This document shows positions 19,413 through 28,660 of a stretch of DNA of 34,240 nt, piece by piece. Source of the DNA: Scenedesmus sp. ARA3 (taxonomy: Eukaryota > Chlorophyta > Chlorophyceae > Sphaeropleales > Scenedesmaceae); the NCBI GenBank assembly GCA_004335835.1, contig RWJK01000173.1:1-34240 (forward strand), given 5' to 3'. The notes beneath the pieces are model-generated. The model did no database searches. It worked only from the letters and a program-made list of their open reading frames with translations, and had not been told where the DNA came from. The position numbers and the translations under genes were made by a program. How positions within the stretch are numbered: position 1 is the first letter of the stretch; every line of letters begins with the position of its first letter.

Positions 19413-20106
19413 CAGGTGTTGAGCGTGCTGGTGCGCGGGGGCTTCCTGGTGTCGCTGCTGGGAAGCTTTGCGCTGCTCATGTTCCCGCTGCGCACCTGCC
19501 TCATCGAGCTGCTGTGGGGCAAAACCCTAGCAGCAGCAGGCAGCGGGCCGGCCAAGGCAGCCAAGACAGCCGAGATCGAGTCCAAAAACTACCCGCTGCT
19601 GACGTATGGCATCCTGGCCAGCACTGTGGCCACTGCTGTGCTGGTGCCGGACATCTGGGCTGCCTTGAGCATCGTGGGAGACCTGGTGCGTGGCCGGCTG
19701 CAGGGACTGCTCATGTTTTGTCACTGTGCTGTGGCAGCAGCCGCCAGCTCAGCTGTAGTAAGCAGGGGATGCATGGGTAGCCGTGGCATGCTGCTGTTGC
19801 CTGTGCTGCTGCATATCACCACGCAGGCATAGTCGTGTGTTTGCTGCGTGCTCCAAATGCTCCGCCTCTTCTTCACACCTGTTCCCTTCTTGCCCCTCCC
19901 TCCTTTTCCCCATGCAGGCCAGCACGGTGCAGGCGTTTGTGGTGCCCGGCCTGATCGGGCTGGCGCTGGTGGGGGGCAAGCACCTCAGCGCAGCATTCCC
20001 TGGCAGCGCCAAGGGCAGCGGGGCGCAGCGTGCCGTGGCGCTGCTGGTGCTGGCGCTGGGCGTGGCACTGTTTGGCAACGGCATCCTGCAGCGCGTGCTG
20101 GCCTGA
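14432..20106 (+). CDS. Amino acid transporter, AAAP/SLC38-like
   Basis: Ten exons: 14432-14669, 14931-15020, 15532-15641, 16140-16290, 16560-16686, 17036-17160, 17709-17873, 18818-18960, 19416-19685 and 19918-20106. All phases agree, giving 535 residues ending in TGA. After a basic, Ser/Ala-rich N-terminus of about 80 residues (possibly a targeting or cytosolic tail), the first membrane helix carries ALTKAIIGAGMMPIPHAF, the family's unwound Gly-rich TM1 signature, followed by LLGWVAACGSLLGVAGLTYW. Later segments match the family order: YLVVIGDIL, APLVAL, a TM6-like IAMGMAGVLPIILNCYVGHQSIH, AFGPGVSSNILNNL, FALLMFPLRTCLIELL and two C-terminal helices. About ten to eleven helices are expected. 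Family role: proton- or sodium-coupled amino acid transport across the plasma or an internal membrane. Substrate is not predictable. Its introns carry many exon-end copies. Confidence 0.85.
16023..16058 (+). repeat. Intronic copy of the 5' end of transporter exon 4
   Basis: Its first 27 nt (GGCTCTGCTGAGACTGG onward, through GAGGCCAGC) match the start of exon 4 at 16140 with one synonymous difference, and similarity fades soon after. The upstream intron ends match as well (TTGACAT, a CTG tract, CTGCAC, then AG), so the unit is intron end plus exon start, 117 nt apart. Confidence 0.75.
17248..17277 (+). repeat. Decayed copy of the 3' end of transporter exon 6
   Basis: CACCGCGGTCATC and GTGGCACACG match exon 6 at about 17120-17150 with a 1-nt deletion and two changes. 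It lies 130 nt downstream in the following intron. The deletion breaks the frame. Confidence 0.6.
17444..17509 (+). repeat. Intronic copy 1 of the 5' end of transporter exon 7
   Basis: It follows AATCAG and reads (A)PNLAAFGDTPLKVAMGMAGVL in the phase set by exon 6. Compared with exon 7 I count ten synonymous codon changes and two amino acid changes (Ile to Val, Pro to Leu). Confidence 0.8.
17566..17633 (+). repeat. Intronic copy 2 of the 5' end of transporter exon 7
   Basis: It follows a good acceptor (GTGCATGCAG) and reads (A)PNLAAFGDTPLKITMGMAGVLP. Against exon 7 there are five synonymous changes and one Ala-to-Thr change. The stretch after this copy also resembles the stretch after copy 1 (ACACTnTGCCnGCCTG), so the unit is exon start plus about 70 nt of intron. 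Confidence 0.85.
18023..18474. mobile_element. Non-autonomous hAT-type transposon (MITE), 452 bp
   Basis: The left end reads CAGGGTTACCGCGG. The right end, reverse-complemented, reads CAGTGTTACCGCGG, so the terminal inverted repeats match at 13 of 14 positions. The element is flanked on both sides by TGTGGGCC (18015-18022 and 18475-18482), a perfect 8-bp duplication as expected for hAT transposases. The right subterminal region repeats GCGGTAAACCGC-type words. It has no coding capacity. It lies in intron 7 of the transporter, inside the duplicated exon 7 end. Confidence 0.85.
18475..18556 (+). repeat. Copy of the 3' end of transporter exon 7 including its donor
   Basis: It matches 17797-17880 and reads GHQSIHGIMGMLTPYSVQEM onward to the same donor (GGTGCGTG). 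Within the codons there are three synonymous changes and one Ala-to-Thr change. The hAT element interrupts its 5' edge, so the duplication is older than the insertion. Confidence 0.85.
18979..19034 (+). repeat. Two 28-bp tandem repeats in transporter intron 8
   Basis: Two identical 28-bp units beginning GCAGCGGCTGGCTGTGG, followed by a 10-nt partial third unit. The first lies 18 nt after the exon 8 donor. Confidence 0.85.
19183..19228 (+). repeat. Intronic copy 1 of the 5' end of transporter exon 9
   Basis: It follows TTCCAG and reads VLSVLMRGGFLVSLL with three synonymous changes and one Val-to-Met change before diverging into CTG-rich sequence. Confidence 0.8.
19295..19369 (+). repeat. Intronic copy 2 of the 5' end of transporter exon 9
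   Basis: It follows a CTG tract and CCACCAG and reads VLSVLVRGGFLVSLLGSF and on to LLMFPL. There are four synonymous changes and no amino acid change over 25 codons. It then runs into a second CTG tract that ends at the real exon 9 acceptor (19414-19415). Confidence 0.85.
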
Positions 20107-21630
20107 GCGGCTGCTGCGCCTGCGCTTGTTGTGTCTAGTTTGGCAGGGTTAGGCCGTGCAGTGGCAGGCAGCAGGCACAGGGTGGGTCGGGCTGGCCATC
20201 TGCAGCCTGAAGAGCTGATGCATTGCAGCAGCAGGCAGCAGTGGCTTGGGGTGTGACGCCACTCGATAGCTGCACAGGTTCCTGCCAACGCTGGTGGCTG
20301 CAGCCATCGTCAAGCATGCTGCAAGGCTGCAGTGTGCCGGATGTTGGGGCGTGTGTGGTTTGGTGGACTGGCGCTCACCCCCTCATGGGGCTTGCTGCCG
20401 TGCCGGCTTGTGCTGTCCACAGCATACTTGGAAGGGGGGTGTGGTGGTGTTTGAAGAGTTGCCGTGCGCACTGTTACTCTGTTACACTGGTTGTGTTCTG
20501 CGCTTTGAGCCTGCATCCTGTTGGGGTGCAGTGAGGGTTCTGCAGACATATTGTATGATTGGCTACTGTTGCTTTGGATGTGTGTTGTTTGCAGTGTGTG
20601 GCGTACACATGCCATTGGTGTGGCGCCAGAGTCTGGCACAGCCATGCCCTGCACCGTGCAGGCCTGCGCCAGGGCGTGGTCATGCATGTGAGATGAACCA
20701 CGCTTGGTGCCGCATCACTGAAGGCAGCAGGATCGCGCCTACAGGTGCCATACCTCGTGCTGTGTCCGCCAAGGCGCTGCCTGCGCTGGCTGCCTTGTGC
20801 AGAGCACGCGCGCCTGTGCAGGCTGGCGCGCCATCTGCGGACGGCGTGCATGCATGCATGCATGGCTGAGGCGCCATGCATGCGTGTACGTGTCGCTGTC
20901 GTGGTTGTTTGTATGCATTGGCTCACAGGTATGGTGTAACCATGCACCAAGCTGAACATGCATGTGAACATACTGTGCAGTGGATGCAGCCAGGGCTGGG
21001 GCCAGGTTCAAAACATACATGACTGATGCCCTCTTGTGGGTGCACTGCTGCAGCGCAACCTACATCAAACATCTGGTGCGCAGATTGTGGTACAGCACCC
21101 TGTCACCATTGCTCTGCTGCTGCGGCCTGCTTGCTGCAGTTTCAACCCAAAGCCAGCAGCCTCGAGCAGCATGGCGCGCGGAGCTAGCTGCCGTAGCCGC
21201 CAGTAACAGTCGTGATCATGCATCCACGTACATGCGTGTGCATGTTGCGCATGAGGTGTATGCCAACGGCTCACACCCAGGTGCTCTGATGCTTGCAGTG
21301 CCCATTGCTAGTAGCAAGGCCAGCAGCCAACCATGCTGAACGCGCCAAATGCTTCCCAAGAACAACAATTCCTGTCCAAACATACATAAAATTATGACGG
21401 CCGGAGCTGTATGTATGGTTATGACTATGACCAGCTCCCTTGTTATGCGCTGGGTGCATCGCCCAAGCAGAGGCGGTGCCACGCTGCGCCCTCGATGCTG
21501 TGCAGCGTCCACACATGGGGAGGTCATGTTGGATGCTGCCTTCCACTTACAAGCAAACTCAGCATGAACTTAAAGCAGCTCACACAAATGCTGTGCACTC
21601 ACGCAACCGAGTGACTACTTTATGTATTCA
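20107..21630 (+). other. 3' UTR of the transporter gene and intergenic DNA
   Basis: No coding segment resembling a known family is seen on either strand. TGTAA at 20935-20939 may be the transporter's polyadenylation signal, which would give an 830-nt 3' UTR. The rest is rich in TGCATGCA words and codes for nothing recognisable. Confidence 0.45.
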
Positions 21631-21754
21631 TGGTGACTGTCAGCCGCTGCTCCTGCCGCCAGCCACCAAGGACACCAGGCAAGCTGCACATCATCAGCGT
21701 CATGATTATGACCATATATCTGCCTACAAATGTCTCAACATCAAACAATGAATT

Positions 21755-21890
21755 GGGTGGATGAATGAATGGGCTGCCTTATTGTAGGATCAAAGCAATG
21801 TGGAGTTGGCAAGTTTGACCCACGGGAATGAAACCACCGCCTGCACATGTGTGCATGCACGCGTGGCTGTGCGCATATAGCAAACCGGAG
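21755..21890. repeat. Dispersed repeat copy a
   Basis: It begins GGATGAATGAATGGGCTGCC and contains AAGTTTGACC, GAATGAAACCACC and TGTGCATGCACGCGTGGCTG in order. The same order occurs near 28225 and 28470. The family is unknown and may be SINE- or MITE-like. Confidence 0.6.
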
Positions 21891-22239
21891 GCCCCACACA
21901 CCTAAACCCATGCCCCAACAATACTGGTCAACACTGCTACAGCTTATGAAGGTCACCAGATGCTTGTGTGATGTGGCGAGTGCCTGGCCCAAGCAGGGCA
22001 GCAGGTGGCCCACCCTGCAGAGTCACCCTGCCGACAGTTTGCGCACAAACATAAACAGTCCGACCTTCAAACGTGCTGAGTTGATGCAGCGCACTTTAGT
22101 TTTTCTTGACAGCTGTGGACCGCTGCTGCTGGCTGCAAGCTGCAAGAAATACCACCAAGCTCATGCTATATTCTCATGTTGATGCAAAGCACTGAAATGA
22201 ATATGGTGTCTAGAAAACTCGTATGTGAATGCATAGAAG

Positions 22240-22275
22240 GCGGAGCTGCCTGATTGCAGGCAGCAGCACTATGCA
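22240..22275. repeat. Dispersed repeat, short fragment
   Basis: GCTGCCTGATTGCAGGCA is the conserved core also present at about 28253 and 28491. The remaining parts of the element are absent here. Confidence 0.4.
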
Positions 22276-22353
22276 TGTTCTTCGATGTTTCCTCCCCCTA
22301 TGAGCCTCCCGTTGGCTCCTGACTGGGGTTCCCACTCCTCGTTGAGTGGAGCA

Positions 22354-22382
22354 TGTAATGTAATGTAATGTAATGTAATGTA
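22354..22382 (+). repeat. Pentanucleotide TGTAA x5
   Basis: Five perfect TGTAA units are followed by TGTA. TGTAA is the usual polyadenylation signal of green algae, so this microsatellite is also a run of poly(A) signals in plus sense, though 2.2 kb after the nearest plus-strand gene. Confidence 0.9.
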
Positions 22383-23534
22383 TGCATAATGATGTTCAGC
22401 CTACAAAACCGCCATGACTACATGCACACTATGACGTAAAAAACCAAATGCCTTGCACACTTCAGGTGGGCGCTGACCTCACAACAAGTGGTGTGGCAGC
22501 TGGACACACAAACTATGGACATGCACAGCATCGGCAGCCAGCGCTTACATGGCAAGTGCAACTGACCATCATATGATGATCATGCATGAACACTGCAGGC
22601 TGTACAGCCACATGTGCTGCAAGCTTGCTACATGCGTCGAGTGAAGGTGAAGCTCTACCTGCCACAGTCTTGAATGGTATACACAGGGTTGTACACAATG
22701 CAGGACAGTTGCTGCTGCACTGGGCCACAATGGCGAGCCCAGTGACGGCGCAGCACTGCACCCAGCTTTGACTGCAATGCCATGCTGTAGCGCACGATGC
22801 ATCCGTGGACACACTCAGCTTCAGTCCACCGTCAGACACCTATAGGCTTTGCAAGGCCATGGCCTGAGCACCTTGTTGGGCTGCTGCGGCTGCAGTGCAG
22901 CTGGCGTGCTGGCGTGCAACTCCCAGTGAGGGCACTGGCGGTGTGGGACATGCTGACGTCACAGCCTCCAGCGTGGTGCTTGCTGCACCATGGTGGGCTC
23001 CCTGACCTGACCTGGCCTGGCGTGACCTGAGGCTGTCTGCAGCCCGCTTCTAGAGTGTTAGCAGCACAAAACATGGGAGAAGGCTCCCATCAGCCACGCA
23101 TCAGACTGCAGGCAGGCCCTGCTGACACATATTGCAGCTGCTGCTGCTTATTGCCAGCCTATGCCGCTGCAGCAGTGCGGGTTGAGGCACGCGCTGCATC
23201 AAAGCTCCTGCACGGCGGCATCAGCATCAGCAGCAGCAGCAGCACAAGAATTGACAGACTTGGCTACGAGGCGTTAAACAGCATTTGGCGCAATGCACAA
23301 GCCACACCTGCAGATTCCTGTGTACACCTGCTGCAGCAGCATATTGACACTGACATGCCTGCAGCAACCATTGTCATGAGGTGGAAACAGATGGTTGTAG
23401 TGCAGTCGTTGCGACTGCTGCACATGCTGTGTAGCAAGTGTTGCTGCTGTACCAGCAGCCCAGAACTGGCCAGCACTGGTCAGCATGCATGCTGGTAGCT
23501 GCATGTGGCCTCACCAGTTTGAGGTGGATGTGCA
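22383..23534 (-). other. 3' flank of gene F
   Basis: No confident exon is seen. TGTAA on the minus strand (22545-22549) could end the transcript of gene F, about 990 nt after its stop. The block at 22705-22810 is conserved with the flank of gene E. CTG/CAG-poor compared with the genes to the left. Confidence 0.45.
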
Positions 23535-26458
23535 TCATCCAGAAGTTGCAGGGCCCATGGGCTTGCTGCAGCTGCTCAACAGATATGCCCAGCTGTGCTG
23601 CGGGGGCATGTCTCCAAGCAGCTCCCGGGCAACCAGCTCCGATATTTCCTGCATCAGCTGCCTGTACGGCTTGGCCTTGCCGCCTGCAGCTGCTGTGCTG
23701 CTGGCAGCGGCTGCATGCTGAGCATGCTGTACAGCGCTAGATTTGCTTGAGGTGCTGGCGGGAGCTGCTGCTGCTGGTTGAGCTGTGCTGCTGTTGTGCG
23801 GCTGCTGCTGGTTGAACAGTTGCTGCCGGATGACCCTCAAGTCATGCGCTGTGATGCCTGCATCAGCGCAGTGCGCCAGCAGGCCTGCATCTCCAACAAC
23901 CCCTTTGCTGCACCACTGCTGAAGCATCAGCTTCTGCAAACACAGTGCATGAACATGCATATTGCACTTGCTGACCTTGTTAAAATACATGGCAAGCCAT
24001 TAGCATTGAAAGGCTGCAGCTGCAGCTGCAACTGTTACTGCCACTGCCACTTGGTAAGGAAGCAGCCGAATTACAGCACACTCCTGCTGCAACATCCATG
24101 TGGCACTACTGCTAGTGCTCGTCCATTCGCTGCCAGCGCCCAACATACACGCTTGCTGCTGTTGCCAGCACTGCTGTCTTGAAGTTGTTCATTGTGCAAG
24201 CCAGGCACCTGCTGCTGGCGCAAGCACTGCAGCTGCCCACCCAGCCATGCCTCGCTCACCTTCACATTGTGCATCGGGGTTTTGCTGGGCACTTTCAGCC
24301 CCCATTCCTTCAGCAGCTGCCTCGGCCCGTCGCAGCCTGTGGCATGCAGCCACGTGTCAAGTGCCCTGGCAGCTGCAGCAGCAGGGCCTGTGTCCTGAGC
24401 CATGAGCGCCAGGCGGGTGATGGGCCTGATTGCTGCGCTGATGCCGTGCATGATGTCCAGGGTGTGTGGCGCGAGCTGTGCTGCTGTCACGACCACGCTC
24501 AGCGCCGCAACCCGCGGCGAGCCGCTGCCTGGTGTGCTTGCTGCCTCTGCATCGCTGCTGTGCAGGGCGCTGCGGCTGTCCTCCATCTCCGCTTGAGCTA
24601 GCTGCTGCTGCCTGTAGCTTGCTGCAGCAGCCTTGCGCCTCATGGTCTGGCAGTGCTGTGAGTTTGAGGAAGCTGCTAGCACGCACCAGCTTGCCTTGGA
24701 ACCACACTTCCATGTCTGGCCGCATCTTGTTGCCATTGAGAGTCATGTTGGCTGCAAAGTCCCAGCCGCCCAGCATGAAAGCCTCTGCGATCTTTGGCAT
24801 TGACTCGATGGTGGGAACAAACCTGTGTCCAACAGCCAGCAGCAGACAGCCTTTTTCAAGGTAAAGTTCAAATACTCGATGACCAGCTGAATTAGAAACA
24901 TTGCAGGCAGCCGGTGGCATGTTTTCCATTGCAGCATCAAGCTGCTGCGTGTAAAAACAGTATGTTGCTGCAACGACAGAGCACCGAGCAATTGCTGGAT
25001 GCATGCAATCAGCAACCAGATTGCATGTTGAGCAGCAGCTGAAGGCTGCCGTGCCACTGCAAGGTCATATTCCAGCAGAAGGAGACTTGCGCACGCAGAT
25101 CTCACACTGCTGCTTGCAGGTACCTGATCCGTGCTCCTGACATACATACAGCGCTTCGAATCATTGGAATGATTCAGCGGCGCAGCCAACACTCACATGA
25201 CGGCCACATCAAAGCCCCTGTCAGCAAAGTCCTTGCACATCTTGCACTTGTCCGTTGTCGTGTCGCAGCAGAAAACGCCTCCGCCCAGGTAGCTAGCACA
25301 GCGCTCGCCAACTCTCTGGTCGGTCGCCTGTCCGTGGTACACCGGCGTCCACTCATGCGGCCGTGCACCTGGCGGCCTGACAAACACCATGTACACGCCA
25401 TTGTATGGGACAAGGTGCAGCAGAAGTTTCTTCAGTGCGGCAGCCTTCTGTGCCAGCACGCCGCCAGCCACCACTTGCAGGAAGTTGCTGGCCACTGTCA
25501 GCTGCTCACCTGGCTTCACAATGCCACACCCCTGCAGCGCCACACGGCAGGTAGGCAGAGTGCTCAGAGCAGCAGGACGCTGGGCATTTGCCATGCAGTG
25601 CGACACCTGCGCTGTTGGGTGCAGGTGTACGATGGGATGGTGATTACTCATGCGCAGGTAGTGGGCCGAAACGCTGCGGCCAGAATCGGCAGATATTTTG
25701 ACGTTTGTGGCTTTCAGCACTGGCTGTGTGTGACAGCATGCTGATGAACCTCTGTGCTGCTGTCTGACAGCACCTGGGCAGCAATGTTCTATCATTGTGA
25801 ACCCAAGGCTTGCAGTATATACAAACGCCTGAAACACTGCAAGAATGTGCAATACCTCTCAGCTAAAAAGCTGCGTACACGCAGTTCTCACCTCAAGCAC
25901 TGCAAGCCAGTTGGAAGGGCCCGGTGGTTCACGCTCTGCAAAGGGTTTTGGTGCAGGCTTGGCATCCTCCAGCTGTGTCATGGGCTCACTCGGCCTGGCG
26001 GCTCGGCTAGGCACGGCAGCGGTGCTTGCATAGCTGCGCACACCCATCGGGCTGAGGGTGCTGGCTCTGCTGCTGCTGCTCAGCCAGCTGCTGCTAGGGC
26101 TCGACAGGCTGACTGCGTGTGGTGCAGGTATGAACCTGCCACTGCTAGAGGTCGGCACTGCCTGGACGCCCTTATGCTTGCTTGCATTAAAACTGACAAC
26201 ACGTGGCACAAGGCTGCCGAAGTTGGGCTGTGCTGCTGGGGGTGCCACCCTGGGGTGGGCAGCGCTGCTCAGGCTGGCCTGAGCACGCAGTGCAAGGTTT
26301 GCCATTGGTGCTAGTGCACAGGCAGAGACGCTGCCAGGCACCTTACTAAAGAATTTGGGTAGTAATACGGTTACTTCAGGGGGTAAAGCGCTGGTTAATG
26401 CTTGTTTGGAGCAAAGACGAATAGCAGTACTATGTACGAGAAGTGCATGTACCATCAT
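23535..26458 (-). CDS. GIY-YIG-like domain protein F, degenerate paralogue with a frameshift
   Basis: Exons in transcript order: 26458-25892, 25531-25197, 24822-24260 and 23933-23535 (stop TGA). Exon 1 (189 residues) starts MMVHALLV and shares SSSGRFIPAPHAVSLSS with gene E. Exon 2 gives GVYMVFVRPPG, then EWTPVYHGQA and VGERCASYL, matching the GIY and YIG strands and the Arg helix of GIY-YIG nucleases. Here YIG is YHG. A Cys-rich insert (FCCD, CKMC) follows. Exon 3 carries AEAFMLGGWDFAAN, with the expected Glu and Asn. Exon 3 is out of frame at about 24640-24670 relative to gene E: after SSFLKLTALP the homologous protein (HSSDAEAAS, then RALDTWLHA) continues in another frame. A 40-nt intron could also restore frame but is very short. 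Function is unknown. Confidence 0.6.
24640..24672 (-). pseudogene. Probable frameshift site in gene F
   Basis: Exon 3 (563 nt) is one nucleotide out of phase, whereas the matching exon of gene E is in phase. Upstream of this site the frame aligns with E through SSFLKLTALP; downstream a different frame aligns. It could be a true lesion, a sequencing error, or a mini-intron (GTGCGT to GCCAG, 40 nt). Confidence 0.55.
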
Positions 26459-26559
26459 ATCTAGCTGCGCGAGACAGCATCGCCACTATATAGCAAAAAG
26501 ACATACAAAATATTTTATATGTTTCACGAAGCTATTATTCCGTTCTATTGTATTGCTAC

Positions 26560-26650
26560 AGCGAGCGTAACACGCGGCGATCTATATTAGCGACGATTCG
26601 TCCTCACGCCCCGGTCTGAGGCCCACCGAGGCAGCATGCAGGCGCAATGC
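26560..26650 (-). promoter_or_regulatory. Conserved upstream block of gene F
   Basis: GCGGCGATC, then TAGCGACG, TTCGTCCTCACGCCCC and GCAGCATGCA occur in the same order and spacing upstream of gene E (32990-33060). They lie 100-190 bp before the ATG, with an AT-rich stretch (CTATATAG, ATATTTTATAT) between. It is a candidate promoter or 5' leader. Conservation may simply reflect the duplication. Confidence 0.4.
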
Positions 26651-26870
26651 ACGAGGATGTTTTGATTTGTGTAATTTTGAAGGTCACGGGCTGTGCCTTT
26701 GAGCCGCTGTAGTCTCGCAGGAAGATTTGAGCACCTGCAGCATTTCTCACTGAGAACTGAGGCAGGTCACCCTGTACGGCATCCAGCAGAACTTCGACTT
26801 GCTTGTATCGCAGATTTAACCTCATAAAGACAATTATGTACTTATTAAGATTGTATGTGCGAATTTTCAT
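26604..26870 (-). CDS. Small ORF upstream of gene F (88 codons), unrecognised
   Basis: From an ATG at 26870 it reads MKIRTYNLNKYIIVFMRLN and later VLLDAVQGDLPQFSV and AGAQIFLRDY, with balanced amino acids unlike the repetitive shadow frames nearby. It ends at the TGA shared with the copy upstream of gene E (ACCLGGPQTGA versus ACCLLGGPQIGA). It may be an exon remnant or chance. No family recognised. Confidence 0.25.
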   Translation of the reverse strand: MKIRTYNLNKYIIVFMRLNLRYKQVEVLLDAVQGDLPQFSVRNAAGAQIFLRDYSGSKAQPVTFKITQIKTSSCIAPACCLGGPQTGA

Positions 26871-27850
26871 GGCCTGCTAGGCTGTCTGCACAGAGTTACG
26901 GAGTGGTCATTTTTCAGGCACCTGACACCCACGTGCTTCCGTGACTGCTAGCTAGGCTATAGCCAGGGTGACACCGACGATTTTTTGCAGGGCCTGCAGC
27001 CTGAAGTACTGCGCCACCCATACAACGAGTCATTACTGGGGGTAATAAAGCTGCTGCAAACGGAAAATAAGGTTTTTGCTTGCAGGAAACCACTGCAAAG
27101 CAACAGCCTTTGCACCTGGGTCAGCAGCACTGCCACATGTGTGCAGCCGCTGTACGGCAGCCGCTGCCGTGCAGAGCCGGACAATTGAAGATTGCACAAT
27201 GATGTCAGGTGTCAGCCTTGCTTTCTGACAGATAACTGGGCAAGAGCTTTTGTGCCAGGTCCGCCCGTTGCAAGCACCGTGCACGGTGCATGTAGGCTAC
27301 ATACACTCTATGCAGGAGTTGCCGTGATGGTCTTCAGTCTGGCATGCCAGCGCAGGCATGCCATGCTGACACAACTTCAGGCCCTCAACACTGATGGCAC
27401 CAGACACAACTGTGCAACCGAGAGGCGGCCCTCCACCTTTTATGTGCCGCCCTACTGCTCAATGATTTATCATGTGGAGTCCACAGCTGCTGCATGTCAC
27501 TGGTGCAGCCGAGCATAGGCTAGCATAGGCTTCATGCAAGAGCGGTTGCTGTCTCCACCTTGTCAAAGCGCTGCTGCCTGCAGTGCACTGGCACACCGCA
27601 TTGCGCTCAGGTGCCCAGGCCTTGGCAAGCCGCACACAACCATGGGACAGCCCTGACACTTGTCTGCCTTGCTTCAAGTTGGAGTCAGCAGCTTTTAGGC
27701 AGCATAATGGACAATAGCTGCCGCACCTCCTGTTAATGATCGCTGATGCATTACAAAAGGCACATGCCCTAGGCAGCTGGCTGGCACACAACCAGTTCAC
27801 ATTCCGAAGTACCCACTACATGAAAGAAATTCTACTGACGTGGTATAAGC
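26871..27850. other. Spacer between the duplicated segments
   Basis: I see no gene, RNA or repeat here that I can defend. Short open frames exist on both strands but lack family resemblance or good splice context. Confidence 0.4.
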
Positions 27851-28224
27851 ATGGTGACTGCACCCGCTGGGACTGACGAGCCCCTCCAAAGATGATGGCA
27901 AACAATGCCACGGCCTAGCGAACATCACCAATGTAGCTGATTGCCCTATGATGCGACAGGCGCCTGGCCTGAGCAAGGCAGGCGGCCCGCGCTCCCCAGC
28001 ATGCTGTGCAAGCATCCTGCTGAGGTGCCACCATAGAGACCAACAATGTTAACACAATGTGCCTTTACAAGTGCTCCCCTGTATGCAGTGCACTCAACAT
28101 GACGATCAGCTGCTGCTGCTGGCTGCAAGCAGCAAAGAATACTGCTCTCAGCAAGTACATCCAAAAAATATATGTTATCACACCATGCTGGTGCCAAGGA
28201 CTTTGCTAAAGTGATGCTGGCATT

Positions 28225-28380
28225 GAAACACGTATATAAATGGATAATTGGATGGGCTGCCTGACTGCAGGCTGAAGCTTCAGCACTGTACTCATTGCAA
28301 GTGCAGACCAAAAGGTTGAAACCACCATCTGCGCATGTTGCATGCACGCGTAGTTGTACACGCAAGTAACCAATTCACTA
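28225..28380. repeat. Dispersed repeat copy b
   Basis: GGATGGGCTGCCTGACTGCAGG, then AGGTTGAAACCACCATCTGCG and TGCATGCACGCGTAGTTGTA, follow the order of copies a and c. Confidence 0.6.
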
Positions 28381-28464
28381 TCTGGGAGCAGCAAACATTT
28401 ACCGCACTACCGCAATACCGCACTTAGGGAATTTTTATGACTGATTGAACGAATCAATGAGCGA

Positions 28465-28660
28465 ACAAGAAGATGATTAAATGGATGGATGGGCTGCCTG
28501 ATTGCAGGTGTCACTGTACATAATGCAAGTTCAGCCTGAACCAGTGTGCATGTGTGCATGCACATCTGGCTATACACGCCACAAGTTTGACCTATCAGAA
28601 TGAAACCATCATGCGCACATGCCTGCATGCACCTGTCTCTACGTACATTAACAAATCAGT
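28465..28660. repeat. Dispersed repeat copy c
   Basis: GGATGGATGGGCTGCCTGAT, then CATGCACATCTGGCTATACA, AAGTTTGACC, GAATGAAACCATCATGCGC and TGCATGCACCTG. It lies about 240 bp from copy b in the same orientation. Confidence 0.6.

Larger units (their letters stand above)
21630..26650. repeat. Segmental direct duplication, copy 1 (contains gene F)
   Basis: Colinear similarity with 27850-33070 is seen at several anchors: the GIY-YIG gene exons, the upstream block near 26580, a block at 22705-22810 matching 28960-29060, and short matches near 22120 and 21980. The outer edges are weak and approximate. Confidence 0.6.

Noticed and set aside
19150..19415. CRISPR-like or minisatellite array
   Set aside because: The repeats are exon-start copies separated by CTG tracts, not short identical repeats with unique spacers.
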